From: Methanocella arvoryzae MRE50
GTDB taxonomy: Archaea > Halobacteriota > Methanocellia > Methanocellales > Methanocellaceae
Length of the DNA stretch: 64,000 bases
Direction: 5' to 3'
Assembly (NCBI RefSeq): GCF_000063445.1
Contig: NC_009464.1
Location: 620,001-684,000 of the forward strand
In this document: positions 8,816 to 16,944 of the stretch, in pieces
Position numbering within the stretch: position 1 is the stretch's first letter
Layout of the letters: every line of letters begins with the position of its first letter
Translations under genes and position numbers: made by a program
Notes under the pieces: model-generated
The model's input: only the letters and a program-made list of their open reading frames with translations
Told to the model about the DNA's origin: nothing
Database searches by the model: none

Positions 8816-9190
8816 TTATTCACCGGCGAAGTCCAGAGGGTCCATCTCGCCCTTCAAAAACCGGATTGTGTTCCGCGATGCTGCAACGCTTGGCGCGCCA
8901 CCCACCAGCATGGCCACGAAGATGGCTTCCATGATCTCCTCTTTCTTCGCGCCGAGGTAGAGCGCTGCCCGTGCGTGAGTGTCCACACAGTCAGAGCACT
9001 GCTGAGTGGCCGTGATAGCCATGGCGATGAGCCGCTTGTTCTTGGCAGAGATGGCGCCGTCCTTCAGGATGACCTCATCCAGCCCGTTGATCGTCTCGAA
9101 CATCTCAGGATTGGTATCCTTGATCAGTTCCAGAAGCTGGGGCATGTAGCCCATCCGCTTTTCAAACTTTTCAAACTCCTTGTAAGGCAT
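8816..9190 (-). CDS. carboxymuconolactone decarboxylase/AhpD-like protein
   Basis: The 124 residues match the small all-helical CMD/AhpD family. The key segment is QQCSDCVDTHARAAL: a CxxC pair and downstream His, as in AhpD-type alkylhydroperoxidases that use the cysteines as a thiol redox pair. Members often act as peroxidase reductants; in methanogens the physiological partner is unclear. It has its own terminator and a promoter-like A/T stretch near 9220-9260. Confidence 0.85.
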   Translation of the reverse strand: MPYKEFEKFEKRMGYMPQLLELIKDTNPEMFETINGLDEVILKDGAISAKNKRLIAMAITATQQCSDCVDTHARAALYLGAKKEEIMEAIFVAMLVGGAPSVAASRNTIRFLKGEMDPLDFAGE

Positions 9191-9346
9191 AATAGTCGTT
9201 CTCCGGGCAATAGCAATCTATTGCAACTTAATAATCTGGATAGGTACGTTCAAATATTTGCTGGTATATGCAAAATAAAACGTAAGAGTGAGTGAATGAG
9301 GGAGGAAAACACAACGTATGTGGGTCGATCGCACCGAAAATAAGCC

Positions 9347-10012
9347 CTAACTATGATCGATGCTGCCACTGCGGATCTTCAGGACATCAGCGACGACTCC
9401 GGGGATATCCCGAAGGCCGAAAGACTCTTTCTCCCCTACCGCCAGGACATAGTCGCCCGAGGCGTGGCTGCGATCGTAAACCACGACATAGTACCGGCCG
9501 GGTTCGCTTAACAACGTATGCTTCCGGAAGCCCCGGTAATAGTTTATCCCGGTGAACGGCTCGTAGAAAGTCTCCCGATCCCCCGGCGGAGAATCCACGA
9601 CTACTGCACCGCAACTGCCGGGGACCTCGAACGGCAATCCGGGGCTGTCAGGCAGTTTCGGCCCCACGATAGCGTAAGACGGGTAAAAGTCATCGTACAC
9701 ACTTTTCTTCGGCACCAGCAGTTCAGTATATACGTCCACAGGAGCGTCTATGTCGAAATAGTAGTAGTCCGCATCTCCGGTAGAGTCTATGTAACCATAT
9801 ATCGCCCACGAAACTTCAGGGTCAGGTATCTGCACCGCATCACTATATCCAGAAGTATCCACCCCTTCGAAAACTGGCTTATGAGCGGACACCAGCACCG
9901 TGGCCAGCATAGTAAGCGTGGACAGCAGTAGAATCAATGCTACCACAAACAGGGCTGCAGCCACAACTACACGATATGCGCTGAAACAGGTAATCCCGCC
10001 CCATAACACCAT
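9347..10012 (-). CDS. membrane-anchored extracellular protein
   Basis: After an N-terminal hydrophobic anchor (about residues 13-43), the rest looks extracellular and beta-rich: GDADYYYFDIDAPVDVYTEL and, near the end, EPGRYYVVVYDRSHASGDYV. These resemble the jelly-roll of bacterial pre-peptidase C-terminal domains, but I cannot be sure. The ATG at 10012, preceded by AGGA, is preferred to the GTG at 10033. A small charged protein gene ends just upstream on the same strand. Confidence 0.6.
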   Translation of the reverse strand: MVLWGGITCFSAYRVVVAAALFVVALILLLSTLTMLATVLVSAHKPVFEGVDTSGYSDAVQIPDPEVSWAIYGYIDSTGDADYYYFDIDAPVDVYTELLVPKKSVYDDFYPSYAIVGPKLPDSPGLPFEVPGSCGAVVVDSPPGDRETFYEPFTGINYYRGFRKHTLLSEPGRYYVVVYDRSHASGDYVLAVGEKESFGLRDIPGVVADVLKIRSGSIDHS

Positions 10013-10035
10013 ACTACAATCCTGAGATCTCACAC

Positions 10036-10179
10036 TTAATCAAATTTGCTGAGGCGCTGCAATTCCTTAGACTCCTCAACCTGAAGCCTCTCATGATCTT
10101 CGATTTCAAAAACCTCTTCAACCTCCCCATCCGGAGACTTCACGATATAACGGCCTTTTTTTCTCGAAGGAACCATCAT
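10036..10179 (-). CDS. small charged protein, 47 residues
   Basis: A short frame starting MMVPSRKKGRYIVKSPDGEV and ending at TAA 10036. Composition is Lys/Arg-rich at the N-terminus and Glu-rich after it, plausible for a folded small protein. It stops immediately before the start region of the anchored protein, on the same strand, so the two may be one transcript. No family recognised. Confidence 0.45.
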   Translation of the reverse strand: MMVPSRKKGRYIVKSPDGEVEEVFEIEDHERLQVEESKELQRLSKFD

Positions 10180-10332
10180 GTACTACACGTTTCCACGCAC
10201 GTGTAAATCGGTTTGCGATAACTTTAACGGAATACTGAAAGGGGCTAAAGCAATAAGCAGAGCTGTCGGGATATTGCCGGAGGAGAGTAAATAGTTATAT
10301 TAAAACGCCAGACGTATCAATTGCCCGGGAGC

Positions 10333-10364
10333 TTACCGGCCCGGTAACCTGCCGGCAGGTGAGG
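10333..10364 (+). promoter_or_regulatory. two back-to-back palindromes over the RBS of the ART-like gene
   Basis: TTACCGGCCCGGTAA (10333-10347) is followed directly by CCTGCCGGCAGG (10348-10359). The ribosome binding site GGTGAGG (10358-10364) begins inside the second palindrome, eight bases before the ATG at 10372. In RNA both could fold as hairpins and partly hide the RBS; as DNA they could be operators. Confidence 0.5.
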
Positions 10365-10371
10365 CGATGTT

Positions 10372-11211
10372 ATGACAGACAGAAGTGGTAGTAACAACAG
10401 AGGAATTCGGAAACTGGCGGCCTATGCCTGGCTGGCATTCCTGTTCCTGGCAGTATTCGGCACGCTTGTCGCAGTTTCAGAGCTGGCTCCGGGCAGTACC
10501 CTGAAAGCAAACCCCGGCACCGGCCTGCCGGGAGCGGTTTACGAAGGCACGATCACAGCTATCCCCGTAGTCCCGGACGAACTGGAAAGTGCCACGCTAC
10601 AGCTTACCAGGCCCGGCAGCAGCAGCCTCATCCCGTACACCGAACGCGGGTTCGACAGAGCTACCGTCGCATCGATAGCCTGGTGGAAAGAGCCCGGCTT
10701 CTACGACAATACCACCGAGTACCGGAACTACCTGAGAACGACGCCCGAACATAGGGCGAACTACACGGAAGCCAGAAAGATCTATTTCGACTTCACCACA
10801 GCTAACCTGGACCCGGCAATAGCGGCCTCGCCCCAGAAGGAAGACCTGATCCTGTTCAGAGGCATCAGCCCCACAATGGCCCGGACCGTGCTGACCAGCG
10901 GAACGTACATCGAGCTGGCCTATCCGTCCACCACTTACGACGTGACGATCAGCCTCATCCTGTTCGGGGCCAGAGGCGACGACGGGTACAAGAACGTGCT
11001 GGTAATGCAGCGGGAGAAAGGCGAGAAATCGCTGTACATAGACGAAGAAGAGCGAGAGTACCTGCTCCCCCGGGACACGCAGTGGAACGTCATCAAGGCC
11101 GTCAACGTAGAAAACCTGAATATTGAAGCTGACTTCCCGCTGATGAGCAACGACCAGACCACGGACAGCGTCACCAAAGTCCGGCTAATATACATAACAG
11201 AGGCAGCCTGA
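10372..11211 (+). CDS. membrane-anchored protein with ADP-ribosyltransferase domain signatures
   Basis: The 279-residue product has an N-terminal membrane segment (about residues 16-38) and an outside domain whose C-terminal half matches the R-S-E class of mono-ADP-ribosyltransferases (exoenzyme/VIP2-like). Visible are an Arg in LILFRG, an S-T-T motif (AYPSTTYD), and an E-x-E motif in EEEREYLLPRDTQWNV; family members typically read E-x-E-x-LLP-x-G/D-T. The N-terminal helical part (about residues 80-125) also resembles the family. It would transfer ADP-ribose from NAD to a protein outside the membrane or at the cell surface; the target is unknown. Closely followed by a small frame. Confidence 0.65.
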   Translation: MTDRSGSNNRGIRKLAAYAWLAFLFLAVFGTLVAVSELAPGSTLKANPGTGLPGAVYEGTITAIPVVPDELESATLQLTRPGSSSLIPYTERGFDRATVASIAWWKEPGFYDNTTEYRNYLRTTPEHRANYTEARKIYFDFTTANLDPAIAASPQKEDLILFRGISPTMARTVLTSGTYIELAYPSTTYDVTISLILFGARGDDGYKNVLVMQREKGEKSLYIDEEEREYLLPRDTQWNVIKAVNVENLNIEADFPLMSNDQTTDSVTKVRLIYITEAA

Positions 11212-11227
11212 TCTCAGAGGGATGTGC

Positions 11228-11371
11228 ATGGAAGAGAAAAAGAAGAGCCGCTTCATCATAGAGGAAGGCGACGTCAAAATCGCCGGCAAACACCAGCCCA
11301 CTGAAGAGGAAAAGAAAGAGGCTGTGGAAGTCTTCGGCAAAATACTGAAGAATAGAAAGCCCAAAAAATGA
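11228..11371 (+). CDS. small charged protein downstream of ART-like gene
   Basis: A 47-residue frame starting MEEKKKSRFIIEEGDVKIAG (or two codons earlier at 11222), ending TGA at 11371. It begins 16 bases after the stop of the ADP-ribosyltransferase-like gene and has GAGGG six bases before the ATG at 11228. The protein is Lys/Glu-rich and probably cytoplasmic. Its placement suggests co-expression; no family is recognised. Confidence 0.45.
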   Translation: MEEKKKSRFIIEEGDVKIAGKHQPTEEEKKEAVEVFGKILKNRKPKK

Positions 11372-11431
11372 TTCGGACACAAACCATAAAGGATCGACAG
11401 AACTATTGACAACCCGAAGTTATAGAGAGAA

Positions 11432-11750
11432 TTTACCACGGCGGCACGGTTCCTTATCCTGACAACTGGAGAGCAGATGTTCTAACCACGGCGGCACGGC
11501 GGCACGGCGGCACGGAGAAACCCGTACCCGTATAGCAAGGCTCCTTTTTTATTGATTCACGGCGGCACGGCGGGCTGACGGTATGGAGACGACTATATTT
11601 TCCTTCCTTCAAGTTATAGATCGAAAGTCAGACTGAAACGATTGAGTAGTAAGAATAAGGTTAATAATCTGTCTTGGTGTCGCCGTGCCGCCGTGGTTCA
11701 AATATTTGATCTACTGTTGTCAGGATAAAGAGCCATGCCGCCGTAGTTTA
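11432..11750. mobile_element. 0.3-kb element with 35-bp terminal inverted repeats
   Basis: The ends 11432-11466 and 11716-11750 are inverted copies matching at 29 of 35 positions, including TTATCCTGACAAC. A second, inner inverted pair (AACCACGGCGGCACGGCG near 11484 and its complement at 11681-11698) and short CGGCACGG tandem units lie between them. There is no coding capacity. The layout is that of a MITE-like or palindromic intergenic element; no clear target duplication is seen. Confidence 0.55.
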
Positions 11751-11765
11751 CTTTAGCCAAGACAG

Positions 11766-12044
11766 TCATTCACCGAGTCCCAGCCAGTAGCAGATCTCCT
11801 TTTTCTCCAGCCGGCTGACTTCGAAGTTCGCCTCGAGCTGCCTGAAGAGCAGCCTGCACTCCTGAGGCTCGCCGATCTCGATGTAGTGGGCGACTTCGGC
11901 AGGGTCGAACTTGAACCCGAGGGTCCTCATGGGCTGCAGGAACCTCTCGTGAAACTCCCGGTTCTCCATGCGGCCGCCTGATGCCAACCGTACATATAGC
12001 CGGGATGAATCCCGGTCCATCCAGATTTTCACGCCTGTGCTCAT
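11766..12044 (-). CDS. small protein, function unknown
   Basis: The 92-residue product begins MSTGVKIWMDRDSSRLYVRL and is a soluble, mixed-charge protein with a predicted beta hairpin followed by helices. It ends IEIGEPQECRLLFRQLEANF and a short tail. No domain is recognised. It starts with ATG at 12044 and its stop is 16 bases from the inverted-repeat element. Confidence 0.55.
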   Translation of the reverse strand: MSTGVKIWMDRDSSRLYVRLASGGRMENREFHERFLQPMRTLGFKFDPAEVAHYIEIGEPQECRLLFRQLEANFEVSRLEKKEICYWLGLGE

Positions 12045-12210
12045 GGTCGATAATCAGCAGCGGAGAATATATGGATGAGGATTAACCGCCCTGAAAGTAA
12101 AACTAACCTGTTGGAAATATACCATATAAATTCTAAATACAGGTAAATCAGCGATAAATTATATGTAGGCCGTCAGGCGTAGTAGGATTAGCCGGGAAGA
12201 GTGAGCGCTG

Positions 12211-12693
12211 ATGTGGAAACGAGGCATGAGTATTGTAGTATTGATGGCTATGATCGTCTCCATCTCGGCCATCTCAGGCTGTTTCGGCGGAGCCCCGCCG
12301 GACTTCAGGAATGAGACTGAAAAATACGACCTGGCCGTACAGCAGTACAACAATGCTAAAACGCTCTACCACCAGGGCAACTATCCGGTCGCGAAAGCCG
12401 AGTTCAGCGCAGTAATCAGGCACTTCCAGGACAACAAGTCTGTTTTTGAGACGATCTCGAAGGGCAACTACACCAGCAAAGAGATATACCTCTCCAAAAA
12501 GCTGGTGAACAACGCCGATCAGTACTCGTATGCAGCGGCGTTCTACCGCGACGCTGCAGATGCTGCAGCCAGAGGAGACAAGGATTACGCCTACGCCATC
12601 GAGCTAAACGCAGAAGAGTTCGACCAGGCGGCGAGGCTGACTTATGAAGACATCCGGGAAGAACTTCTGCCATACCTGCACAACTGGAAATAG
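12211..12693 (+). CDS. lipoprotein, possibly with TPR-like helices
   Basis: The 160 residues start with a signal peptide ending in a lipobox-like ISGC (Cys at about residue 28), predicting lipid anchoring outside the membrane. The mature part is helical, with a TPR-like unit around YNNAKTLYHQGNYPVAKAEF. A TATA box lies at about 12152-12163. It may be a surface scaffold protein; no further assignment is possible. Confidence 0.65.
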   Translation: MWKRGMSIVVLMAMIVSISAISGCFGGAPPDFRNETEKYDLAVQQYNNAKTLYHQGNYPVAKAEFSAVIRHFQDNKSVFETISKGNYTSKEIYLSKKLVNNADQYSYAAAFYRDAADAAARGDKDYAYAIELNAEEFDQAARLTYEDIREELLPYLHNWK

Positions 12694-12849
12694 CCAGAGT
12701 TAACGCACAGCCCTGGCCATCAGCCTGAGAGGGCAATCACCACTCATCCCGAAAGAGGACCGCTTATCACGCAGGGCAGACGACGAATAATAGGCGCTAT
12801 TTTAAGACAATGCCAGTATAGTGATAATTTAATAATATGGAGGAGAGTT

Positions 12850-13182
12850 ATGGCGGAGCTAATTACCACAGTAATAATGTTTATTATCGCGCTGGTCATT
12901 TCAGCGGTAATAATTTACGTCGTCACCAGGGTGATGGGTGAAACGGAAGACATAAAAACAGCGTTGATCGCAGCCCTGGCTGGTACGATCATATACGCTG
13001 TTGTGTACTTCTTGATAGGGCAGGGCCTGATCGCCGCGATCATCGGAGGCATAGTCTGGCTGATTGCACTGCGATACCTGTATAAGATAGGCTGGATCAA
13101 ATCGCTTATAATCGCAATCATCATCTGGATCCTGTCTGCAATCGTCGGATGGTTCCTGCCGACGCTGATGGGTCCGGTATAA
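12850..13182 (+). CDS. small integral membrane protein
   Basis: The 110 residues contain four predicted membrane helices with short loops, rich in Ile, Val and Ala. A strong GGAGGAG lies just upstream of the ATG. Function unknown; such short multi-helix proteins are often lineage-specific. Confidence 0.6.
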   Translation: MAELITTVIMFIIALVISAVIIYVVTRVMGETEDIKTALIAALAGTIIYAVVYFLIGQGLIAAIIGGIVWLIALRYLYKIGWIKSLIIAIIIWILSAIVGWFLPTLMGPV

Positions 13183-13196
13183 ATTATTAGGGTAAG

Positions 13197-13281
13197 TGCG
13201 GGGGAAGGGATTCGAACCCCTGAACGCCTTCGCGACAGGATCTTAAGTCCTGCACCTTTGGCCTGACTTGGTTACCCCCGC
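13197..13281 (-). tRNA. tRNA-Leu (UAA)
   Basis: The minus strand reads GCGGGGG...CCCCCGC plus discriminator A, an 85-nt class II tRNA with a long variable arm. The anticodon stem CAGGA/TCCTG encloses CTTAAGA, giving anticodon UAA. The T arm carries GGTTCGAATCC. CCA is not encoded. It lies downstream of rpoD on the same strand. Confidence 0.96.
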
Positions 13282-13469
13282 CTGCTGATAAAATAATTTA
13301 CCATATAATCGAGGTAAGCGGACTAGTAATGACATTCAAGGTTAATAAAGTTAATTGTCATGGTGAACTGGCGATCGTTAATAGTTTCTTATATCAGCGA
13401 GCGTATTCTCTGGAAAAATAGCTTAGTCTTAGCGTCGGTGCCAGTACAGGCTTTCAGCCTGGAACTACG

Positions 13470-13508
13470 TAAAAAGAAACTCTGCGTGGCCGCCAACGGC
13501 GGACACGC
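13470..13508 (-). terminator. terminator after rpoD
   Basis: Directly after the rpoD stop the minus strand folds GCGTG-CCGCC / GGCGG-CACGC around a 3-base loop (13484-13508), then runs into TTTCTTTTT. A second hairpin (13447-13461) follows. Together they close the S13-S4-S11-rpoD unit. Confidence 0.7.
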
Positions 13509-14297
13509 TCAGAATGCCTCTAAGATCTCGCCGAGCTTTGCTGCGCGGTCCTTCATGGACTTTGCGGCACGGGTGATGATCTCCTGTGCGGAGTATGACC
13601 CGTCGGTCTCTACAGTAAAGATGAAAGCCTTCTTGTCTGCAGAGACATCTATGGCGCCTGCGTCGCAGACGTCGACACACAGCTTGCACATCGAGCACTT
13701 GTACTGGTCGGTGACCACGAGCTTGTTCTTCTCGATCTTGAAAACGCCCCTCGGGCATTCGTCGATACATGCCTTGCACTGGTCGCACTTGTCAGATACC
13801 GTCACGATTGGCACGTTCTTGTAGCCAGCCGCACATACCGGCTGGTACTTGGCGTGCTCTTTAGTGAAGCCAAGCCTTGCGGTGCCGCTTGCGACGACCT
13901 TCTGGCCCTGCTTGAGCTCGATGATGGGTATGTTGTTGTCTACGGGCACGGTCTCCGGGTCCGACGACTTCATGTCGCTGGAGTGGACGACGCATGGCCC
14001 TTCGGCAGACACCGACAGGGTGACCTGGCAGAGGGAGCAGCCTGCTCCCTTGCACTCGCACTCCGACTGGAGCTGGTACATGTCGAGGTTCGTCTTCAGG
14101 GGTATGAGACCGAGCCGCAGTGCCAGCATCTCGTCGAAGAGCACCGACGTGTTGTCATAGATGTCGACGTAGTCGATCGCCATCTTGGGCACGTCTGCGA
14201 TCATGGCCCTGCGGAGGCCGTTCGCGAACGCCGGGGTGACATCGGTAAGGACGAACTTCGCCTTCCGATCCTTCAGCTCAATGATCTCCAACTTCAT
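13509..14297 (-). CDS. rpo3: RNA polymerase subunit D (Rpo3) with two [4Fe-4S] motifs
   Basis: This is the alpha-like assembly subunit of archaeal RNA polymerase, which pairs with subunit L. The 262 residues start MKLEIIELKDRKAKFVL and contain FANGLRRAMIADVP, the alpha signature. A ferredoxin-like insert carries two full cluster motifs, CDQCKACIDECP and CSMCKLCVDVC, both CxxCxxCxxxC, as in Methanosarcina-type enzymes. The ATG at 14297 lies one base after the rps11 stop; a longer frame upstream is rps11 sequence. The terminator follows, and rpl18e, rpl13, rps9 and rpoN, often next, are absent. Confidence 0.97.
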   Translation of the reverse strand: MKLEIIELKDRKAKFVLTDVTPAFANGLRRAMIADVPKMAIDYVDIYDNTSVLFDEMLALRLGLIPLKTNLDMYQLQSECECKGAGCSLCQVTLSVSAEGPCVVHSSDMKSSDPETVPVDNNIPIIELKQGQKVVASGTARLGFTKEHAKYQPVCAAGYKNVPIVTVSDKCDQCKACIDECPRGVFKIEKNKLVVTDQYKCSMCKLCVDVCDAGAIDVSADKKAFIFTVETDGSYSAQEIITRAAKSMKDRAAKLGEILEAF

Positions 14298-14298
14298 A

Positions 14299-14697
14299 TT
14301 ATACGCGCCTGCCACGCTTGCCGCCCGGGGCTCTGGTGCCGTCGTGCGGTATGGGGGTAACGTCCTCGATCCTGCCGATGCGGAGGCCTGCACGGGCGAG
14401 CGACCTGATGGCTGCCTGAGCACCCGGGCCGGGGCTCCTCTGGTGGTTGCCGCCGGGGGCGCGCACGCGGATGTGTACGCCCTGGATGCCCTTTGCCTTG
14501 ATCTGCTCTGCCACGTTCATCGCCATCTGCATGGCTGCATAGGGCGAGCTCTCATTGCGGTCCTGCTTGACCACCATGCCGCCCGAGGTCTTGGCCAGCG
14601 TCTCTGCGCCGGTCAGGTCGGTGACGGTGATGATGGTGTTGTTGAACGATGAGAAGATGTGTGCAATTGCCCACTTAAACTGAGGCTGGTCTGCCAT
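14299..14697 (-). CDS. rps11: ribosomal protein uS11
   Basis: The 132-residue small-subunit platform protein contains the characteristic [20 protein letters not shown] and the basic C-terminal end [15 protein letters not shown]. Full length for archaea. It sits between rps4 and rpoD with gaps of only a few bases, so it is translated from the S13 operon transcript. Confidence 0.97.
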   Translation of the reverse strand: MADQPQFKWAIAHIFSSFNNTIITVTDLTGAETLAKTSGGMVVKQDRNESSPYAAMQMAMNVAEQIKAKGIQGVHIRVRAPGGNHQRSPGPGAQAAIRSLARAGLRIGRIEDVTPIPHDGTRAPGGKRGRRV

Positions 14698-14700
14698 TGC

Positions 14701-15318
14701 TTATTCCTCCTTCTTTGGGGCCGCTGCTGCTTCCGCCGGGGCTGCTGCTGCCTTCGGGGCTGCTGCCGCCTTCGGCGCAGACGCCGGCTGCGGCTTCGCC
14801 ATCAGCTTTTCCTTGGTGATCGGAGAGCCGACGTAGTAGCTGAGCATGTCTTCCTCACTCTTGAGAACGAGGTAGCCCGGGACGGTGATCTTCCGGCCGT
14901 TGAGCGAAATGTGCCCGTGGACGATGAACTGGCGCGCCTGCTTGATGGAGTTGGCGAAGCCTTTCCTGTAGATGATAGTCTGCAGCCTGCGCTCCATGAT
15001 GTCGTCGACCTTCAGCGCAAGAACGTCTTCGAGCTTGGCGTCCTCCTTGAGAATGCCGAGGGTCTGGAGCTTCTTCACGATGTTCTGGGCGTCCCTGATA
15101 TAGTGGGAGTCTTCCGGCAGGTTGCCGGCGCTCATTACACCGAGGAGTGCTCTGGCGTTGCTACGGTACTTCCTGAGATCGGATGCGTGCTTCCATACGC
15201 TCTTCTTGTTCCTGAGGCCATACTTCTTGACAAGGCTGGTCTCTTCATCGATCCTCGCTTTCTGCCACGGGTGGTTAGGCGTATCGTAGAGCTTCTTTGC
15301 TTGACCTGGGTATCCCAT
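14701..15318 (-). CDS. rps4: ribosomal protein uS4
   Basis: The 205-residue protein begins MGYPGQAKKLYDTPNHPWQ, the archaeal S4 start, and carries an S4 RNA-binding domain around QARQFIVHGHISLNGRKITV. The final 35 or so residues are a low-complexity Ala/Pro/Lys tail ending PAEAAAAPKKEE, beyond the usual domain. It nucleates 30S assembly. Part of the S13-S4-S11-rpoD unit. Confidence 0.97.
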   Translation of the reverse strand: MGYPGQAKKLYDTPNHPWQKARIDEETSLVKKYGLRNKKSVWKHASDLRKYRSNARALLGVMSAGNLPEDSHYIRDAQNIVKKLQTLGILKEDAKLEDVLALKVDDIMERRLQTIIYRKGFANSIKQARQFIVHGHISLNGRKITVPGYLVLKSEEDMLSYYVGSPITKEKLMAKPQPASAPKAAAAPKAAAAPAEAAAAPKKEE

Positions 15319-15331
15319 TTAGCTCACCTAC

Positions 15332-16006
15332 CTATTTCTTATCCTCTTTCTTTGCGGCTCCGCCCTGTTCGCCCTTCTTACGGACGACACCTACGGTTGC
15401 TCCGGTCCTGCCTGTGGACTTGGTCCTCTGGCCTCTGACCTTCTGGCCGCGTTCGTGCCTGATCCCCTTGTAGCTGCGGATCTTCTTCATTATGTTGATG
15501 TCTTCCTTGACGGCCATCGTGAGGTCTACGCCGTACAGGTGCTTGTCTTCGCCGGTGTAGATGTCCCTGCGCCTGTTAAGCATCCATACGGGAACGTTAG
15601 CCTCGAGGTTGTCAATTACAGCCCTGAGCTTGTCGACCTGCTCTGGCGGGAGGTAACCCATCGTTGCGTGGGGGTCGACCTGAGCCTGGCGGGCGATAAT
15701 CTTAGAAATGCGGTTGCCGATGCCCTTGATGCCGGTCAGCGCAAACTCTACGGTCTGGGTACCGTCAAGGTCGGTGTTAGCGATACGGACGATGTACTTA
15801 ATCTCGTCTTTCGGCTTCTCTTCGGCGGCCGGCTTCTTGCCCTTGCCGCCCTTCCTGGCTGCCTCGTCTGCAGGTGCGCCCTCTGCGGGCTTTGCGGCCT
15901 GCTTCTTACCGCCCTTCTTGGCGGGTGCAGCCTCGGCAGATGCCGTTTCGACGGTCTCCTCTGCCTTCTTCTGCTTCTTTTCAGTCTTATCGGTCTTTTC
16001 GCTCAT
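15332..16006 (-). CDS. rps13: ribosomal protein uS13 with long N-terminal extension
   Basis: The conserved S13 core starts at about residue 69 ([15 protein letters not shown]) and ends with the basic [17 protein letters not shown]. Before it lies a Lys/Ala/Glu/Gly-rich extension (residues 1-68), giving 224 residues rather than the usual 150 or so. The ATG at 16006 follows GGAGCTGATTTA; the frame upstream of it does not look coding. It is the first gene of its operon, with a TATA box about 150 bases upstream. Confidence 0.95.
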   Translation of the reverse strand: MSEKTDKTEKKQKKAEETVETASAEAAPAKKGGKKQAAKPAEGAPADEAARKGGKGKKPAAEEKPKDEIKYIVRIANTDLDGTQTVEFALTGIKGIGNRISKIIARQAQVDPHATMGYLPPEQVDKLRAVIDNLEANVPVWMLNRRRDIYTGEDKHLYGVDLTMAVKEDINIMKKIRSYKGIRHERGQKVRGQRTKSTGRTGATVGVVRKKGEQGGAAKKEDKK

Positions 16007-16098
16007 TAAATCAGCTCCATTGTTCTCTCTATTCGTAGTGCGTCTTTTAGATACCAGGTTATGGTAGTGCCGATCGAATGCCGGCACGGCACAGACTG

Positions 16099-16121
16099 TT
16101 CTATCTAAAACACCGATAGAA
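16099..16121 (-). promoter_or_regulatory. inverted repeat in the rps13 leader
   Basis: TTCTATC (16099-16105) and GATAGAA (16115-16121) can form a 7-bp hairpin in the roughly 120-nt leader of the S13 operon, just downstream of the expected transcription start. It could take part in feedback control; this is only a possibility. Confidence 0.35.
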
Positions 16122-16148
16122 TGAACAAATGACAACTATCCTAATGCA

Positions 16149-16163
16149 TTTTATTATATAAAG
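16149..16163 (-). promoter_or_regulatory. TATA box of the S13-S4-S11-rpoD operon
   Basis: The minus strand reads CTTTATATAATAAAA, a near-ideal archaeal box A. Start of transcription is expected near 16130. The remaining sequence up to 16356 also holds the divergent promoter of the plus-strand gene (A/T-rich stretch near 16311-16336). Confidence 0.7.
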
Positions 16164-16356
16164 TTTTGCGTGATTTGAGGCCGGCTTCACAGGCAATAAG
16201 ACATGTCTATACACATGCATGAATGATGAAATAGTCTGTGGTGCCCGCCGTTCGTCTGAAATTATAGTATTGTAATTGCAATTCCGACCATAACGGTTAT
16301 AGAGGGCATTAATTAATTCTATAGTATATGCCCTGATCGCTCGGGCGGGAATAGAT

Positions 16357-16929
16357 ATGCTCGGTTTATTCAGCAAAGGAAAATTTGACGGCCAGAATTC
16401 CGCCCGGCAGGAGCCGGCATCCCAGAAAAAGGCACAGCAGATCCCCCAGATCCCTGCAAAGGCTGTAACATACAGTGATACTGCCGGCTTCTACGATTTT
16501 CAGAAGCAGGTGTTCGCGGTCAAAGCCGAAGTGATCGCCGCCATAAACAATATGGACAAACAGGGAGCGATCGATAAGCTCATCTTACTCTCCAACCTGT
16601 CCGCTACTGCCATATACAATCATAACTTAAGGGAAATCGTAGTGGTTGACGAAGCGATCTCCGACATCAAGAGAACGATAGACGCAAAGCTGGCTTCGCT
16701 GAAAAGCGCAAACAGCGGCAAGATATCTCCCGAAGCGGAGTACTATACCCTGATCCGGCTGAGCATGATTCCCGTATGCTCCATGCTCAACGTCATCGAC
16801 ACCCACACCTCGACTGCTATCTCCCAGGCGAACGAGGAGATCGACGGGAAAATTCAGGAGCTTCAGCGCTTCCTGGTAGAATACGAAACCCAGCTCGTCA
16901 AGGGCGAGGCAAAGAAAGCTAAAAAGTAA
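16357..16929 (+). CDS. helical protein, function unknown
   Basis: The 190 residues start MLGLFSKGKFDGQNSARQEP, then a Gln/Pro-rich linker and from about residue 45 a long helical region ending EYETQLVKGEAKKAKK. No membrane segment or known motif. It is divergent from rps13, sharing the 350-bp control region. No family recognised. Confidence 0.6.
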   Translation: MLGLFSKGKFDGQNSARQEPASQKKAQQIPQIPAKAVTYSDTAGFYDFQKQVFAVKAEVIAAINNMDKQGAIDKLILLSNLSATAIYNHNLREIVVVDEAISDIKRTIDAKLASLKSANSGKISPEAEYYTLIRLSMIPVCSMLNVIDTHTSTAISQANEEIDGKIQELQRFLVEYETQLVKGEAKKAKK

Positions 16930-16944
16930 GGCGATAAGCCCCAC

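Noticed and set aside
16101-16376. 91-codon minus-strand frame across the rps13 promoter
   Set aside because: It overlaps the TATA box, the leader and the start of the divergent gene, and has no protein-like pattern.
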